64,000 nucleotides of DNA, from positions 20,490,007 through 20,554,006 of the forward strand of contig JABBOT010000004.1 of NCBI GenBank assembly GCA_016165875.1, in the 5' to 3' direction. A program made the translations under genes and the position numbers. Shown piece after piece: positions 53,701 through 64,000 of the stretch; the first letter of the stretch is position 1, and the number at the start of each line of letters is the position of its first letter. This DNA comes from Acanthopleura granulata. Its lineage: Eukaryota; Mollusca; Polyplacophora; Chitonida; Chitonidae. Under the pieces are notes generated by a model. It was not told where the DNA came from. It saw only the letters and a list, made by a program, of their open reading frames with translations, and did no database searches.

Positions 53701-56700
53701 CTCACACCCAAAGAGATTACGTTAACAGCAAGCACGCTTAGAAACTTGACAACCAAAATCGATTTAACCAATAGCTCTGCCAAAGAAATCAAAGAGGTCG
53801 TATCGGTGAGTTATTTTTTCTACTTTATAGATTTATTTATTTATTATTATTTTTAATCTGGAGAGTTCATATCGGCATGCCAACTCGAAATCTCCGCATA
53901 ATAGATTTCTTTCTGCAGCTTTTAGCCAATATATTATGCTTGGGTTGACTGATCTAAAAATCCATTGCCATTTATACCGGGTAAATTAAACATTTAGAAC
54001 AATTTCTTTGAAAGATAAACAAAGAATCCATGTTTGGATTCACACAGACAGATGTTCTAGCACTTTTATTGCTAAAGGAAATAGAAACAATTTTTCTTGT
54101 ATACGACAAAGACATTTATCAACGGTCATTCTCAGGATAAAATATATGCGTTGCTCCATTTCAGAACGTGGTTAAGGCCTCAAGTAGCCTCATGTCTACA
54201 AACAAAACACAGACGTGGTCGGAGTGGTCAAAGAAAGACCAACGTGAGTCGGCTGAGTCAATACTGCAGGAAGTGGAAAACATTGCTTTAGTCTTTGCCA
54301 AGGCTATTGAGAGCCCCCATATAATAAAGACGAAGGAGGATAACATCGGTGAGTCATAGTTACCTTTTGTGATTTTTATTTCTTTATTTGATTGGTGTTT
54401 TACGCCGTACTCAAGAATATTTCATTTATACGTCGGCGGCCAGCATTATGATTGGAGGAAAACGGGCAGCTCCCGGGGAAAACCCACGACCATCCGCAGG
54501 TTGCTGACGGACCTTCTCACATAAGGATGGAGAGGAAGCCAGCATGGGCTGGAGTTGAACTCACAGCGACCGCACTGGTGAGAGGAACATTGTCATTGTG
54601 CCGCGCTGGTGAGCTAACCCCCTTTTTGATTTTTAGTTGGGTGGTACCTCAAAAACTTCTACGTTTATTGAGTAAAAATGTTTCGTACATGTAAAGTACA
54701 ATAACACAATAAGGATGTGCCCTTCTACAATAGAGTGGTATCTGAGATCAAGTTTTGAGTATATGTAAAGCCTAACAGCTCAAGGTGGATGTTCCAAAGC
54801 TTATGCCCTGAGGGCGTAGTAAGTATTGTAAGTTAAAAATTCATAACTTATATGGTCTCATTCATATGTATTACTATAAATGCTAAGATATAGATGTATA
54901 TGTGAAGTGTATTATCTGGAACAGAACTGCACGTATTGAGATAGTTGTACGCTCAAGTAAAGCACAATACCATATGCATCGGAGAAGCCTATGTGTTTGG
55001 TGTTTACCCTAAATTTGCATGTAGGGTAAATTCATGACATATAGTTTCTTTCATAAGTATATGAATCAATGGTAAGGTACATGTAAATGTTAAGGGTGCA
55101 TGTATACCAGAATTTATGACAGTCACTTTTGTGTATGAGATTCCATGTAAAAGTGTTAAAGGACTTGGTATATTGTGTTGAAGTTTTGCATTCGTGTGTT
55201 TCATAGGAGCAAGCTATTTGATAGCAAGGCTACCAAATCTTTTTTTTTCTCACATGGAAAATTTTCAATGAGTTCATTAAAATATTATGTATGTAACCAT
55301 CTGCTTTTAATTTGTATGTTTACCAATGTGACTGCTCCTCTGGTTGAAATGCAGTTTTCAAAACATGTTAAAATAGAAATATTGCTTTGACTGAATGCTT
55401 TCAGAGTTGGAGTTACAGGTCTTAGGTCCGGAGCAGCTGAACAAATCGAAAATTGTATACGAACCTGAGGATAAATCTGATGTGTTCGTTCTTCCGAGCG
55501 ACATGCTGAAAGATAGTGAAAAAGAGGGTGAGGCTTGTTGAAATTATTGGTTTTGTTAGGCGATTAAAGAAAAAAACCTGCATAAGCCTCTTTCTTTGGC
55601 TGAAACTGATGATTAAGGAGCATGCAAATTTGAAAATCTAGACGGCTTCTAAATACGGTTATGAAAATACCAAGCCATGGACTTCTTATGTTCAAGAAAC
55701 ATGGAGAGCAAGAAATTCATAATAATAATGTGTGAGTGGCCGTGGTACACAAAACACTTTAAAGTTCAGGTATGTGATTAAATGTTCATTCAACATATAC
55801 AGCCATTATGAAAACATACAGATGATTTCTCTCGTGAAGAGGAGCTTTGCTTTTTACGCTCTTAATGAATGAAACATAACCTCATACACATACCTCCATC
55901 CTTATTGTTCGCGAAGTTTTGGTGACCGTGAGGCTGTTTGCGCAATCTGACTTTTTGTCTTCCACCAGTCTGGTGCACTTACCTGTGTGTGACACTTTGC
56001 TTTACCCTTGGAACTTCGGTTTCCCCAGGGGACCAGTAAAGCTGATCGCAATCTCATACACGAAAGAGTTTTGGATATGGTGTTAAAAAACAATCAATTA
56101 AATGAACAAAAAATTTAATTTATGAATTATCTCAGGTATTTAATTCCCCAAACGTATTACTGTCACATTCCGTCACAGGCCTCACTAGGGTAGTGTTTGT
56201 CACCTACCATAAAATAGCGGACTTGCTGCAGCCAGCAGCCGACCAAAGTGGACCGGAAGAAGACGAAGATGACCACCCGTCAGAAGCTCAGCAACTTGTC
56301 GTTTCTAATGTTATATCCGTTTCCGTCCTGGGAAAGACATTTGAAAACTTGAAAACACCCATTAAGTTCACCATGAAGCATACTAAGGTAAATGACAGAT
56401 TTTTTTTCACAAATATTTAAACTGACTAGTTTGTTGATTTCTCATAACCTGAAGCTGATTGTCATTTGCTAGTCTTCGATTTAGGAATTTATACATTTGA
56501 CGATAGACATTATGCCATAATATCGCCTGTTGTTTGTTAACCAAGGCAGATTTTCTTAGGTTAGTTTTTATTTTACAGTAAGTAGGTATCAAAATAGCTA
56601 TGTTTTCGATTTTATGTATGATTTCCAGAAAACTCAGGACTATCCAACAAATGGCAAACCATCGTGTGTTTTCTGGAAATTTGCTAAAGGGTAAGTGACA

Positions 56701-59700
56701 CCTATCACCATTGGTATTACTATTCCTTATAAATATAGAAGACTTACATCATAGAGGCTAAAACCAGTCTAGCGAAAACTGTGTGATAATTGGTAAATGG
56801 TCACACGTAACCACGGTGAGGTACTTTGTCTTGTCCATTTAGCTCAGTTAGGATGTTATTTTAAGTGTTAAGATCCAACAAAATTTGCCTCGTGGTGTTT
56901 GAAAGCACTGCGAGAAGGCAGATGGGGATTTACATCATCTTTCTGTTGTCAGTAAGTTTATTAAACAAAATGTGACCTTTCTAAAGTTACATGAAAGTTA
57001 CATGAAATATTCTAGGAAAGCAGTGTGAATATATTGCAATCGTTTCCCTTGTAACTAATGTGTCTTCCCAATAAGCCAACAGAACTGACTTCATCCAGGT
57101 TTGGTTGAAACGATGATGAAAACAGAGCACATCACCAGTGAACAGTCGGTACCTTGTGCGTTTTTATTTTCCCGCACTCTTTGTCCGTCAGTGAAAGTCC
57201 TCAACGTTTGGGGAGCTAATTAACTGGGTCGACAATGTTACCATCGCAATGGTTGAGGGGCAGAGTATCAAATTCCTGATTTACAGGCTTTAGGTTACTG
57301 GTGCCTATTATTCTTGCATATGATAGTGCAGTCTGAAAGCATCTCCAACTGCGTGTCTACATGCTGGGAATGTGTGGAATTTCATACATCTGGTTAGCTG
57401 TAACTGTGTACTACTCCCAGTTCTAGCATCATCTTTAGCCACTGCGCATGCGTGACCAGAATATTGCTGAATGATGACAGACATTGTTCGTCAAGATAAA
57501 TCAGGTATACTTGGGAAGAAACAGCTACATGATATTAATATGTGTTTTGGGTGGTCAGTTATCACCTGCATATCCTTCGCGTGGATGATGAAGATGATGA
57601 AGTACGTTTATACTTTTTACCACAGGGAATTGTTTTCTTATGACCTTTAGCTGTCTGCAGTGGATCTGCGTCCACTGTTTTTAGTTCATCCCATGGAACT
57701 TGGGATTATTTACTGTTGGGCATGCGGCCCTCACTCACCGTCCGTCCTACAAAGTTGCATCCTGCGTTGTTCCTACGTCCTACTTTGAATAAGTATAAGC
57801 TTCCTGTCAGCATGCTGGATTGGATAGATTTCTGTTTATCTGTATATGGACAATATTTTCGGCCATATTCCTACTGCTTAAAATAAGAGCCGTATACAGC
57901 CGTCAAATAGAGAAGTTCAGGAAAGTAAGACTGTAAGCAAAGTAAAAAGCTTACGGAATCAACGTTTTAAGTCTAGCAATAATTGCCTTTTAACGTTTAT
58001 CTTAAACCACTTACAAGTAACAGAAAGTGCATGGTTCTCTCTGTGGATGTTTCCCTACAATTAATTCCTGCACTCCGTGGGACTGCTCATGTCCAACTTT
58101 GCTAACTCTTCAAGAAAAACTAATCTTTAGCTTATAAGCTATCACGACGTGACCTTAAGTCGTAATGATTCATTCACTGATTTATAAACTATGAACACTG
58201 TAAACCAAGATTACATCTATTAGTTAGTGGGTATTTTTGAAGTCTTGGACTGTTTAGCGTCACATAAGAAGAAAAGTGATAGGTCATATCATCCGAATTA
58301 AATTTTGTATCCAACTTTATGGAATTCCCAACTGCCAAGATTTGATTTAATTAATTTATTTATTTGGATTGATGTTTTACGCCATGCTCAAGAATATTTC
58401 ATTCATATGACATTATAGTGGGAGGAAACCGGGCAGAACCCGAGGGAAACCTACGACCATCCGCAGGTTGCAGGCGGTCCTTCCCACATATAGCCGGAGA
58501 GGAAGAGAGCATGGGCTGGATTTGAACTCACAGCGACCGCATTGGTGGAAGGCTTTTAGGTCATTGCGCTACGCTAGCGGGCGATTTGATTTTAAAAAAG
58601 TACGTGTAAGAAATAATTGAAAAAATTATAACCTGGCTGTTTTAAATTTTCAATTCCCTGATGACTCTGAATGACCAGGGACTCAGCTTTCTTGATCATT
58701 TTCTTTATATTAACACCTAGAAGTGAAAACGCTCTCAACATCTCAGCGGGACTGTGAAACTGACATAGGATAAGCACAACCTTAGTCTTAGTATAAAATG
58801 TCAGAACAAAGTTGAAAGTTGTGTGTTTAAGGTGCAAACTAAGAATAAGGTCATAAGTAAAGATTAACAGACCACTAAGCTTAAGACAGTTTTGTAATCC
58901 TGGAACTCAAACACGCATGTAGCTTTCTAAATCAATGAAATGTGTATTGGATATCTCACGAACTTCACAGAAATTTATTTTTACGCTTTCGAGCTGGTTG
59001 ACTGTGTCAAAGTTTACAAGAGTGAACTGTGAAATCGTTGCAACGAACAGGATGGCAATATTATGTCCCATGGCATGTAGTTATATCCATATCTAATGCT
59101 TTATATTGGTCGTAGCTCGGGAACATCCGGTAAATGGTCAGAAGATGGCTGTGGAGTTGTCAACACCAACTCGTCTCATACAGTCTGTGAGTGTAACCAT
59201 CTCACCCACTTCGCCGTGCTCATGGATATTCAAGGGGTCAAGGTACGCCTAAGTAAAACGACCAGTGTTATCATCTAGCCAGTGTTATTTCCTTGATTAT
59301 ATGGCGATCAACTGATCCCTGACAAACGAGATACTTTGCTCGTGGATGAGTCGAAAATAGTGAACATTGACAACTGTAGGTTGCGGTTCTTGGTTGCGGT
59401 TGCGTCGTGGTTCAGTTCGTTTGTATTATTCCACCCGATTCTTGTGTTATAAAGGTATCACCAATGACTTAAAATTCTCATTTTACCGAACTGCCGTAAG
59501 TGCATTTATCTTATTCACGGACCAGTAGTTCAGTTCTAAGTGTGATAACAGTTAAGCCGGGCTTAAATCTGAACTTATCTCATATATTTTATTTATTTGA
59601 TTGGTGTTTTACAATGTACTCAGAATATTTCACTTATAGAACGGTGAACATTGTTACTGTGGGGGGAAACCGGGCATGCAGAGGCCGAGCGAACCTGTCT

Positions 59701-62700
59701 CCATTCGCAGGTTACTGATAGATCATCCCATGTGGGAGCTTAAGTGCCAATGCCTGTCTCATGCTGTTGCAAAGTTAATATATTGGGTTTACATTGTAAT
59801 ACGTTAGTGAACAACTGACCCATGAGACATTTCAAATGCATGCGTTCCAGTAATATCTCTGTGATATTGCCAGGTATCAGACAACCACGACATGCCACTC
59901 CAGCTTATCACCTACATAGGATGTATAGTGTCCGCTGTTTGCTTGGTCATCAGCGGGGTGACTTTCCAGTTCCTCAGGTGAGTGCCGTGTCATTCTACTT
60001 TGTAGTAAAGCCAGGCTACCGGATGTGTAAAAACAATTTCAATTTATGTAAACAGATGCACAAAGAAGTACACGTTTAGATACACAGATGCAATAATAAA
60101 TTTTCCGGGGTATTGTAAAATCTTATTATATAATACTGGAAATCAACGAGGCAAATTCAGATTACTAATATTAACAGTTGTATACGCAAGAAAGTCTTAA
60201 CTTTAGTACATGATCTCTGACTGTTTGAGAAAACAACAACGGCATCTCTGTGTGGTTAAGCCATTACTTTACGCATGTAGATGGGTGTGTCGATGGATGA
60301 AGAGTTAGACCTGAATATAGTACTCCCTACGCGTGACATACAACCTCTGTTCACTTTGGAGGATTGCTTATCGAAAAGGCCCAGTCAGACGTTTGTACTC
60401 TAGGGAATATCATTTTACCCACTAGTGCTTTTTTCTGGAAAGCTAAAAAAACTGTTTCGCGGTGATAACCCACTCGCCTCTGAATAAGATGGCTACATGG
60501 AAATGGAACACCAATGTAGGCCCATTCAACGATGTCTTCCTAAGTTTATTTCATAAGTGTACATTTATTTATGTGTCTCATTCGATTTATCATGCAAATT
60601 TCATTAAATGGTATATGGTAGCTTTACTCTATAAACTAGTGGTCATGGGGGATAAAATCATATTGTATGATTCTAAAAAATATGTTGTAGATGTCTTTCC
60701 TTTGGATGCAAAGGCGAAAACCTTCATAAATTATAACATAAAGGTGGTGTGAATAATCCAGTGATTTAATGCAATCCGATGGTGTGAATAATCGAATGAC
60801 GTATCTGTATTACGGCCTATGGTGTATTACTTGATCAAAAACTGCTTGCCTCGTTTTGGACATATGATGTTAGCTTCACCAGGGCACAGAAGACATTTAC
60901 AACACTTAACACAATGCTATACTTGTAGCCCTGATATCTTTGCCTGTATGCCGTGCTATTCATTACCGTTGTCAAAATAAGCTTAACTACATCCGACTCG
61001 TGAAGAAGATATACCATTCATTAGGATATTTTAACTTCTTTAATTTTATGAGGATAATATTAAAAATATTGATTTTCAAGCAGGCGTCGTCTCTTGTCTC
61101 ACCTTTTTCAGGTGCCTCCAAGGTGAACGCAACTCGATCCATAAAAATTTAGTTTTCTGTCTGTTCGTGGCAGAAATGCTGTTTTTGTTTGGAATCGACA
61201 AAACATACAATAAGGTAGGTCACACTGCACGTTTTATTCTGTACATGTAAGATTATACCGCATCACTTAGTTTCTGGAGACGAAATAACAAGTTCTGTGA
61301 TTGATAAAGGAAACGTCGTCATACATGCTAAAACAAGGCTTTGTGAGGCATTTTACTTAATAATTTTGCACTCCTGCTTAAACATTTTCAAACTTCTTTT
61401 CTGCCTTTGGCAATTTCATGTGCAGATTCTGTGCGCTACCCTGGCAGGACTGATGCATTACTTTTTCCTGGCGTCTTTTACCTGGATGTTTTTGGAAGGC
61501 GTTCACATCGTAGTAATGATCGTCCAAGTGTTCGACGCTGCTAAATCGCGGCTTCTCTGGTACTACCTGGCTGGATACGGTAAGCTTCGCGTAATGCCTT
61601 TACCATCAGTAGGAATTTAAAACCTATAGATGTAGCAGTCAAACTGTCATACCTCAGTATAAACCATTGGCTCTCACTGATCTTATCCAGTTTAGAGAGG
61701 ATCAGCTTAAGGCAGTGATCGAGGAGAATAAGACAGCTGGAGCTGTAATGATCGACACGTAAAATCCTTTGACTTACCCAACCATGCATGCATTCATTAG
61801 CCTACAGCTCTGTAAACTAGCACTATGACATGGCTTCGATGAGATTACTTTAAAATGAATTATCCCTTACCTCAAACATAAGTCACAAAGAATGGCAACT
61901 GGCCGGGGGTATTCTCCCCTTCTATAGCGAAATCGTTAAGTTTTGTTGTTATTGTTGTTATTATTATTATTGTTGTTGTTGTTATTATTATTGTTGTTGT
62001 TGGTGGTGGTGGTGTTGTTGTTATTATTGTTATTATTATTAGTATTATTACAAAGAGGCTATGTGTTCGAATCCAGGTCATACTGGATCGACATCGGTTT
62101 AACGTCAAGTGTTAGTTACATGTACCTTGGGGGCTATTATGGCATGCTTCGGGATCCGTCCGTTTTCCTCTACCTGTACACCACCGCCGTAAATGTGAAA
62201 TGGCATATATACAAACCATATAAATATAATTGTATATATAAATCACATATACAAGTAAATTAATGTATTATTATATAAGTATATGTAACGGAGAGTTGGA
62301 ACATCAAGTTTACAATGACATCCACAACAATTAAAATAGTAATTAAAGATAAAGAAGGCAAGGACAACAGGTATACCAAATGAAATAGGATAGTTCATGC
62401 GTGTGCTTAAATGCACACAGCTTGAGGAGTCGTATATTTATAAAATGTTTAAAGATTATGCACGTTGGCATTTACAGACGGTTTTAAAGACGTGCACAAT
62501 GCATCCAGTTTTATCCATATGGGATTAGTGTTAACTGTGTAAAAATCGCTTATTTGCAGACTTTGAAATTCAAAAGTTGGTGAAGAAAATGTGAACCGTA
62601 TACTGATGATGATCTCTTTTTTCACTCCATACATAGGTATTCCATTGACGATCGTATCTGTGTCTGCAGGTGTCAACTATGAGGGATATGGGACAGAGCG

Positions 62701-63300
62701 CTAGTAAGTCAAAGAAATTTTCAATCAGTGTAATGTTGGGTTCTTAATTTTCACCTCAGTCATTTTTCGGGCACAAGTGAGATTAACAAGATTAGCTTTT
62801 GTGCCTTGAGGTGTGGCATTTCAAATCGCCAAGTGGACATGTCGAAGAGAGGCATTTGTAGACATCCGGGTGCCATCTCTTAACGTTATACAATCTCATT
62901 TCTTAAAATGTTTCTATTATTGTTTAAGCGCATGTAATTGTTTCATTTGGAATTTTTCTATTTAATAACTTAAAAGTAAGTTACAGTAGAAATTAAAATT
63001 AGAAATTTTTGACTTCTGGTCTATAGATGTGCGGCAAAATATATCATTATATGGAGAATAATATATAATGTAAACAAAATGTGGAATAATTCACAATTTG
63101 TATTATAGCCTACTAGCCTGTAGGGTTTTTTTTTTTTTTTAATTTTGGTTGTGTATTTAGATAATAGACTACTATTTCCAGTTTCATTAAATATGAAACA
63201 TGTTTGTTAACACCTCCTGGTTGGATATTTCAGTTGTTGGCTGTCCGTGGATAATCTGTTCATATGGAGTTTTGCCGGACCGGTCGCCGTCATCCTTTTA
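36663..63300 (+). CDS. Latrophilin-like adhesion GPCR with a C-type lectin domain (3'-partial)
   Basis: Sixteen coding exons join in frame (749 codons): 36663-36747, 50045-50196, 50559-50695, 50917-51044, 52411-52778, 53629-53805, 54165-54348, 55405-55527, 56179-56387, 56629-56690, 59116-59242, 59874-59977, 61112-61214, 61426-61579, 62637-62703 and 63234-63300. Each boundary is GT-AG and each phase matches. Domains: signal peptide 1-28, C-type lectin domain 30-164, Pro/Thr/Ser-rich stalk 168-290, GAIN 291-571 including GPS 534-571, tethered agonist from T572, TM1 about 593-617, TM2 629-647, TM3 655-685, TM4 694-716, start of TM5. [33 protein letters not shown] and [20 protein letters not shown] place the 7TM in the latrophilin (ADGRL) group. 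Vertebrate latrophilins instead carry rhamnose-binding lectin, olfactomedin and hormone-receptor domains, so the ectodomain differs. It is a plasma-membrane receptor that probably self-cleaves and may bind carbohydrate; the ligand is unknown. TM6, TM7 and the tail lie beyond the window. Confidence 0.9.
36748..45250. other. Receptor intron 1, first part
   Basis: Apart from the AT microsatellite, no coding exon, RNA gene or full repeat could be supported. Short frames, for example near 41074 and 44881, are not recognised. CACGGCGTTAAATGCCAGTG near 43620 with an AAATAAATAG tail is a SINE-like 3' end. Confidence 0.5.
38671..38755. repeat. (AT)n microsatellite
   Basis: About 80 bases of pure AT repeat in receptor intron 1. 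It is flanked by ATTCATGATCACATAG on the left and ATTCACGATCATATAA on the right, so the flanking block is itself partly duplicated. Confidence 0.95.
45255..47835 (+). repeat. 32-bp minisatellite array, about 80 units
   Basis: The unit reads roughly GGATGGTAAGCTCACACAGC then ACAGTAGTGACA. Successive AAGCTCAC strings at 46441, 46473 and 46505 give a period of 32. Units vary by substitution and small indels (GATAGAAAGC and GATGGTAAGC variants alternate), and the middle part is the most regular. The array lies inside receptor intron 1. Minus-strand open frames rich in Leu/Cys here are repeat artefacts. Confidence 0.95.
47890..48060 (-). mobile_element. Family B SINE, minus orientation
   Basis: It reads as complement: TTTATTTGATTATTGTATTA, CACAAGAATATTTCACTTAT, CGACGGCTACC, CACAACCATCCGCAAATTTC and GACAGACCTTCCCAC. 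It sits 60 bases after the minisatellite in receptor intron 1. Confidence 0.8.
48070..50044. other. Receptor intron 1, last part
   Basis: AT-rich DNA. A 93-codon plus-strand frame at 49598-49879 has no recognised similarity and no convincing splice pair that fits the receptor phases, so it is not called. Confidence 0.45.
50045..51044 (+). CDS. Receptor exons 2-4: C-type lectin domain
   Basis: The three exons (50045-50196, 50559-50695, 50917-51044) encode residues 29-167. The domain is of the long, six-cysteine form; likely disulfides are C34-C46, C63-C163 and C141-C155. W99-V-G-L matches the family WIGL core. E131-P132-N133 is the EPN motif, which in Ca2+-dependent lectins favours mannose-type sugars. 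N151-D152 keeps the ND of the WND motif, with Leu in place of Trp. Ca2+-dependent sugar binding is therefore plausible but unproven. Both bounding introns are phase 1, so the module can be inserted or lost without a frameshift. Confidence 0.92.
51180..51365. repeat. Possible dispersed-repeat remnant (family C)
   Basis: CGGGTCCTTGGTGACAATGA, GCCGTTTGCGCAGTCTAACC and CTCCAGGTCCGCCGCTCATA share order and partial identity with 55905-56100 and, more weakly, with 33655-33720. Class unknown. Confidence 0.4.
52028..52180 (-). mobile_element. Family B SINE, minus orientation, diverged
   Basis: It reads as complement: TTATTTGATTGGAGTATACG, ACTGGAGAACATTTCAC, CGACGGCGGCCAGTACTATT and CCGGCCATCCGTAGGTTGCT. 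It lies 230 bases before the stalk exon of the receptor. Confidence 0.75.
52411..52778 (+). CDS. Receptor exon 5: Pro/Thr/Ser-rich stalk
   Basis: One 368-nt exon (residues 168-290) is rich in Thr, Pro, Ser and Glu. It includes a short degenerate array [19 protein letters not shown] followed by [14 protein letters not shown], based on a P-E-x-P pattern of 5 or 6 residues. An N-S-T glycosylation sequon and many Ser/Thr suggest a heavily O-glycosylated spacer holding the lectin domain away from the GAIN domain. The acceptor is CCGTCCTTAG|AT and the donor is CTAAAG|GTAAAA. Confidence 0.85.
52890..53010 (-). repeat. Dispersed repeat D, minus copy
   Basis: It is the reverse complement of the stretch at 14408-14535: GGGGATCTGAAGGCGCTCAG and TTGATCAATCAGAGAGCTAG are shared, with more divergence at the far end. 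It lies in the intron just after the stalk exon. Confidence 0.7.
53629..59242 (+). CDS. Receptor exons 6-11: GAIN domain with GPS cleavage site
   Basis: The six exons encode residues 291-584. The early part (for example [17 protein letters not shown]) matches the helical GAIN-A region of latrophilins. The later exons ([21 protein letters not shown]) form GAIN-B strands. The GPS is complete: C534, F536-W537, W549, C554, C566, C568 and H570-L571|T572, so autoproteolysis between Leu571 and Thr572 is expected. The freed N-terminus [12 protein letters not shown] has the tethered-agonist form. N-glycosylation sequons NLT, NSS and NKT are visible. A WSEWS string at 367-371 aligns with a conserved Trp region of the family. 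Confidence 0.9.
54372..54625 (-). mobile_element. Family B SINE, minus orientation, near full length
   Basis: It reads as complement: TTTGATTGGTGTTTTACGCC, GTACTCAAGAATATTTCA, CGGCGGCCAGCATTATGATT, CGACCATCCGCAGGTTGCTG, GAAGCCAGCATGGGCTGGAG and CTCACAGCGACCGCACTGGT. It is one of the best preserved copies and lies only 25 bases after the receptor exon ending at 54348. Confidence 0.9.
55905..56105. repeat. Possible dispersed-repeat remnant (family C), second copy
   Basis: GCTGTTTGCGCAATCTGACT, CACTTACCTGTGTGTGACAC and CGGTTTCCCCAGGGGACCAG run in the same order as related strings at 51180-51365. The end GGATATGGTGTTAAAAAACA resembles the common SINE 3' end. Confidence 0.4.
56691..59115. other. 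Receptor intron between the two GPS exons
   Basis: This 2.4-kb intron splits the GPS motif between W537 and W549. Apart from the SINE at 58348-58585, nothing coding or repeated was recognised. Confidence 0.6.
58348..58585 (-). mobile_element. Family B SINE, minus orientation
   Basis: It reads as complement: TTTGGATTGATGTTTTACGC, CATGCTCAAGAATATTTCAT, GTGGGAGGAAACCGGGCAGA, ACGACCATCCGCAGGTTGCA and GAACTCACAGCGACCGCATT, ending in CGCTACGCTAGCGGG. Near full length. Confidence 0.9.
59580..59745 (-). mobile_element. Family B SINE, minus orientation, partial
   Basis: It reads as complement: TTTATTTGATTGGTGTTTTA, TACTCAGAATATTTCACTTA, GGGGGGAAACCGGGCATGC and CCATTCGCAGGTTACTGATA. The head is missing. 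Confidence 0.8.
59874..63300 (+). CDS. Receptor exons 12-16: TM1 to start of TM5
   Basis: The five exons encode residues 585-749. TM1 is [20 protein letters not shown] and the IHKNL motif opens TM2. TM3 is in exon 14 ([20 protein letters not shown]), TM4 spans the junction of exons 14 and 15, and extracellular loop 2 keeps the CWLS cysteine expected to pair with the cysteine at the start of TM3 (ILCATL). The last exon reads [16 protein letters not shown] into TM5, and its donor is TTTTA|GTAAGT at 63301. The remaining helices and cytoplasmic tail are not in the window. Confidence 0.9.
59978..61111. other. Receptor intron, TM1-TM2
   Basis: No exon or full repeat. A short duplicated string GGTGTGAATAATC occurs twice near 60745-60795. 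A 96-codon frame near 60462 is AT-rich and unrecognised. Confidence 0.5.
61580..62636. other. Receptor intron with trinucleotide microsatellite
   Basis: No exon was seen. A mixed TTG/TTA trinucleotide run occupies about 61940-62052 and produces poly-Leu or poly-Ile/Thr frames that are artefacts. Just after it, TGTGTTCGAATCCAGGTCA resembles a tRNA B-box and may mark an old SINE. Confidence 0.6.
61940..62052. repeat. (TTG/TTA)n trinucleotide microsatellite
   Basis: About 110 bases of TTG and TTA triplets with a short TGG stretch in the middle, within a receptor intron. Confidence 0.9.
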
Positions 63301-64000
63301 GTAAGTTCAAAGTACCCCCGTAAATAATTGCTTCAGTACGTTACTTATGCCCAGTTAACCCCTAAATAAACCCAGTAGATATTTCCCTATTTTGTTAAAA
63401 TTAGGATGAAACGGAAATTTTGCACTAACATTTTATGCCAACACAACATTTTGACTAAATCTAGACCAGTAAAGTCTAATAAATGGCATTTAACATCAGT
63501 GAATTTGTACCTACTTCCGCATAAGCCATGCATGATGCTAGGGGACGTGTGCGTTGTTACTTCTTAAACACATGTATGGAAGGTAGTGTGTCTTCATTAG
63601 TCAACTATGACACCGTCGTCACAGCTCTGGTTTTACTCTTTATATGTTGTAGCCCTTATGTTAGATTGGATCAAACGTTATATTACTTATATACTGGTGT
63701 AGGTTCTGCTTGGGTTCTGAGATCCGTCTTTGCTTGTAAATGCAAGTTTTAAAGGCAGCTGGGATCCGTCATATGCATATGGACTACCGGGTACAGTCAG
63801 ATTAAGTTTAACATCACAGACGATGGGACATTAAGTTAATGTGATAATGCCTTTTAAATGCACCCTTAAACTGGTGAATGGTGCCAGGTTTGTATCCGAC
63901 TTCAAACATCGTCCCTTCCACTCTCGCTCTCTGGTCAAATTAATCCCAGCGTTCTTGAAATTTAAGCTGGCAAAGAAATTGGCCCACGACTTACCACAGT
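63301..64000. other. Receptor intron running off the window edge
   Basis: The exon encoding the rest of TM5 was not found in these 700 bases; no acceptor followed by a phase-0 latrophilin-like reading was seen. The gene therefore continues beyond the window. Confidence 0.6.

Noticed and set aside
54216..54230. WSEWS as a cytokine-receptor motif
   Set aside because: It falls in a region that aligns with a conserved Trp-containing part of latrophilin GAIN domains, and no cytokine-receptor fold surrounds it.
50045..59242. Polycystin-1-like protein (lectin plus GPS)
   Set aside because: The sequence after the GPS is a clear latrophilin-type 7TM, and no PKD repeats or REJ region are seen.

Overview
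The window is animal nuclear DNA, AT-rich by eye and intron-rich, with GT-AG introns, microsatellites and many tRNA-derived SINEs. Protein sequence and repeat style suggest a marine lophotrochozoan, most likely a mollusc. The repeats share a 3' end of the kind 'AAATATTCTTGAGTACGGCG', followed by TAAA(A)CACCAATCAA and an AAAT-rich tail. That assignment rests on recollection of such repeats and was not checked by a search.

Layout. 1-3540 is repeat-bearing upstream sequence. 3.55-8.4 kb holds the complete ribosomal protein gene RpS21 (eS21, 83 aa, five coding exons plus a short 5'-TOP first exon). 8.4-15.8 kb is intergenic or 5'-intron DNA with two young SINEs (one inserted inside an older copy), several members of a second SINE family and a long imperfect palindrome. 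15.8-17.4 kb holds the complete coding region of Elongin C (119 aa, three coding exons). 17.4-22.7 kb is mostly non-coding, with one minus-strand 87-codon frame that weakly resembles the N-terminus of UBE3D. 22.7-29.3 kb is the complete RpS7 gene (eS7, 193 aa) with a 5'-TOP exon 1. 30-36.3 kb is intergenic.

36.66-63.30 kb is the 5' part, sixteen in-frame coding exons (749 codons), of a latrophilin-type adhesion GPCR. In order it has a signal peptide, a six-cysteine C-type lectin domain with an EPN sugar-specificity motif, a Pro/Thr/Ser-rich stalk with short repeats, a GAIN domain with an intact GPS cleavage site (HL|T) and tethered-agonist segment, and TM1 to TM5. The gene runs off the right edge. 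The lectin module is bounded by phase-1 introns on both sides, as expected for exon shuffling. Its first intron is 13.3 kb long and carries about 2.6 kb of a 32-bp tandem repeat.

All three complete genes and the GPCR lie on the plus strand. Nothing suggests that they act in one pathway: two are ribosomal proteins with matching TOP starts, one is a ubiquitin-ligase/elongation adaptor, and one is a surface receptor. The most unusual item is the lectin-latrophilin receptor. All exon boundaries were read by eye from splice signals, reading phase and family conservation.
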